A stretch of 64,000 nt of DNA, taken from positions 5,580,001 to 5,644,000 of the forward strand of contig NZ_CP127295.1 of the NCBI RefSeq assembly GCF_030285665.1. The letters are read 5' to 3'. Numbering within the stretch: position 1 is the first letter of the stretch; every line of letters begins with the position of its first letter. Source of the stretch: Amycolatopsis mongoliensis (lineage in GTDB: Bacteria; Actinomycetota; Actinomycetes; Mycobacteriales; Pseudonocardiaceae). Positions 62,761 to 64,000 of the stretch are shown here, piece after piece. The notes below the pieces were generated by a model. The model was given only the letters and a program-made list of their open reading frames with translations, made no database searches and was not told the origin of the DNA. The translations under genes and the position numbers were made by a program.

Positions 62761-64000
62761 GTGCGCCCGTTTCGTCGTGGGGGTCGGCGACCCGCTCGTG
62801 CCTTGCTCGCCAGTGTGCTGGCCGGGCTGCTCGTCGCGGGGTGCACCGAGGGTTACGCCCAACCTCAGGCGGCGGGGGACAAGCCGGCCATCGCCGGCGG
62901 GAAGACCGGCGCTCCACCCCGGCCGGTCGATGTCAAGCTCGCTTCGGGTGACCCCCGGGAGAGTGGTGGCGTGATCGCCGCCGGTGGGGCGGACGCCGTC
63001 TACGACTACGGGCCTTCGGTCATGTTCGACCGCGGGCAGACCCGGATGTGGTGGTGCAGCCAGTACGGCGGCGCCGGACCCGCCGGCGACGACATCCTCT
63101 ACGCCCAGGCCCAGTCGATCGACGGGCCGTTCGCCGGGCCGGACGGCGGGATCCCGGCCGCCGTCTTCTCCGGCGCGCCCGGGCAGTTCGACGGCATGCA
63201 CACCTGCGACCCGTCGGTGCTGCGCGTCGGCACGACCTACTACCTGTACTACACCGGCGCGGCCGGTGACCACGCGCTCGGCAACGCCGTCGGGCTCGCG
63301 ACCAGCCCCGACGGCGTGCACTGGACCCGCGCGGCCGGCGGGAAGCCGATCCTCGGGCCGTCGCACGACGTGCACCGCGACAACGTCTACGGCGCCGGCC
63401 AGCCCTCGGCCGTTTACCTCGACGGCTGGTTCTACCTGATGTTCACCGACACCACCGGCCGCGCGGCGGCGCGGAACGGCGCCGGGCAGTTCGTGCTCCG
63501 GTCGCACGATCCCGCGTTCGGGTCCGGGGTGCAGGCCCTCGACGTCGGCGGGTTCGTGCCGGTGCCCACGACCTCCGCGCCGCGCGGCCGGTCGGTGGTC
63601 GAGGGGTTCAGCGCCGACCTGATGTGGGTGGGCGCGCTCGACGCGTTCGTCATCGCGCACGAGACCGACACCGGGACGACGCTGACGTTCTGGACCGCGG
63701 ACTTCACCGAGAACCCGTACCGGCCGGTGGTCGTCCCAGGCCCGTGGAAGGAGGGGCCGGGGCTGGTGCGCCGCGCGGACGGGCACGCGCCGCTGTCGTC
63801 GGCCGCCCCGTGCGACCGGGTGCCGTTCGACGTCGTGCGCGCCACCACGATCGGCGGTGCCGGCGCGCCGACCGGCCTGCGCCACTTCGGGCTCGACCTG
63901 CTCGGCAGCCAGGCCTGCGCGAACGCGGGCCGGGTGGCCGCGACGTTCGACGGCGTGACGATGCCGTCCCCGGACCGGACGATGGACCTGGTCCGCGCCG
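62761..64000 (+). CDS. Beta-propeller glycosidase-like lipoprotein (cut by the edge)
   Basis: More than 413 residues, open at the right edge. GTG 62761 starts a basic n-region and a hydrophobic core ending in the lipobox LLVAGCTEG, so it is a surface lipoprotein. The body shows five-bladed GH43/GH32-type propeller repeats: YDYGPSVMFDRGQTRMWWCS, TCDPSVLRVGTTYYLYYTG, VYGAGQPSAVYLDGWFYLMFTD. The Asp residues in these blades are placed like the catalytic or substrate ones, but activity cannot be judged. Divergent or isolated from the aro operon by the hairpin region. Confidence 0.8.
   Translation, partial: MRPFRRGGRRPARALLASVLAGLLVAGCTEGYAQPQAAGDKPAIAGGKTGAPPRPVDVKLASGDPRESGGVIAAGGADAVYDYGPSVMFDRGQTRMWWCSQYGGAGPAGDDILYAQAQSIDGPFAGPDGGIPAAVFSGAPGQFDGMHTCDPSVLRVGTTYYLYYTGAAGDHALGNAVGLATSPDGVHWTRAAGGKPILGPSHDVHRDNVYGAGQPSAVYLDGWFYLMFTDTTGRAAARNGAGQFVLRSHDPAFGSGVQALDVGGFVPVPTTSAPRGRSVVEGFSADLMWVGALDAFVIAHETDTGTTLTFWTADFTENPYRPVVVPGPWKEGPGLVRRADGHAPLSSAAPCDRVPFDVVRATTIGGAGAPTGLRHFGLDLLGSQACANAGRVAATFDGVTMPSPDRTMDLVRA

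Overview
This is very GC-rich actinobacterial chromosomal DNA. It has frequent GTG starts, stop/start overlaps of the GTGA or ATGA type, an F420-type oxidoreductase, a BTAD/AfsR-type regulator, a SigL/RsaL-like sigma pair, a LexA box, and the actinobacterial run DUF948-DUF6167-alaS-ruvX-mltG-aroE. The style fits Pseudonocardiales, and Amycolatopsis or a near relative is my best guess. That guess is inference, because no rRNA or other phylogenetic marker lies in the window. I see no tRNA, rRNA, CRISPR array, insertion sequence or prophage.

Layout. 1-6 kb: ornithine aminotransferase (cut by the edge), an ArsR/SRPBCC pair behind palindromes, a PPK2 kinase, a DPP-IV-like peptidase and a luciferase-like oxidoreductase. 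6-7 kb: a fluC-DUF190-fluC operon. 7.2-13.2 kb: an iron-box-controlled siderophore operon of four translationally coupled genes (PLP decarboxylase, N-hydroxylase, IucA/IucC synthetase, glutamine-synthetase-like ligase). 13-22 kb: an FAD oxidase, a large regulator, sthA, an intein-split radical SAM gene behind a LexA box, and a MerB-like protein. 22-34 kb: aspS, a DUF389 membrane protein, an atypical kinase-like protein, a P450/TetR pair, rarA and small enzymes. 34-41 kb: alaS-ruvX-mltG-aroE. 41-48 kb: a GrpB-methyltransferase fusion, a TetR-controlled membrane protein, and secreted hydrolases. 48.3-51.8 kb: an island with a LuxR-type regulator, two tiny reading frames, a 100-residue protein, an exported five-cysteine peptide and a family-2 glycosyltransferase. 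51.8-55.1 kb: a sugar PTS (HPr, EIIC, EIIB, EIIA) around a DasR-like regulator that carries a one-base frameshift, with a dre-like operator. 55-58 kb: Rieske lipoprotein, sigma/anti-sigma pair, 21-bp tandem repeats and a prepilin peptidase. 58-62.4 kb: aroC-aroK-aroB-aroQ with a GNAT-VOC fusion. The right end holds a truncated beta-propeller glycosidase-like lipoprotein.

How it fits together. The aro genes at 40 kb and 58-61 kb cover several steps of chorismate synthesis. The iron-box operon could make a hydroxamate siderophore in which a glutamine-synthetase-like ligase replaces the usual acyltransferase. The 48-52 kb island looks like a self-contained peptide plus glycosyltransferase system. 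Most convergent gene pairs are separated by strong inverted repeats. Two of these, 40 kb apart, are near copies with compensatory base changes. A separate 13-bp near-palindrome, GTCCNNTGTGGAC, recurs about a dozen times, nearly always inside genes, and uses otherwise rare T-ending codons.
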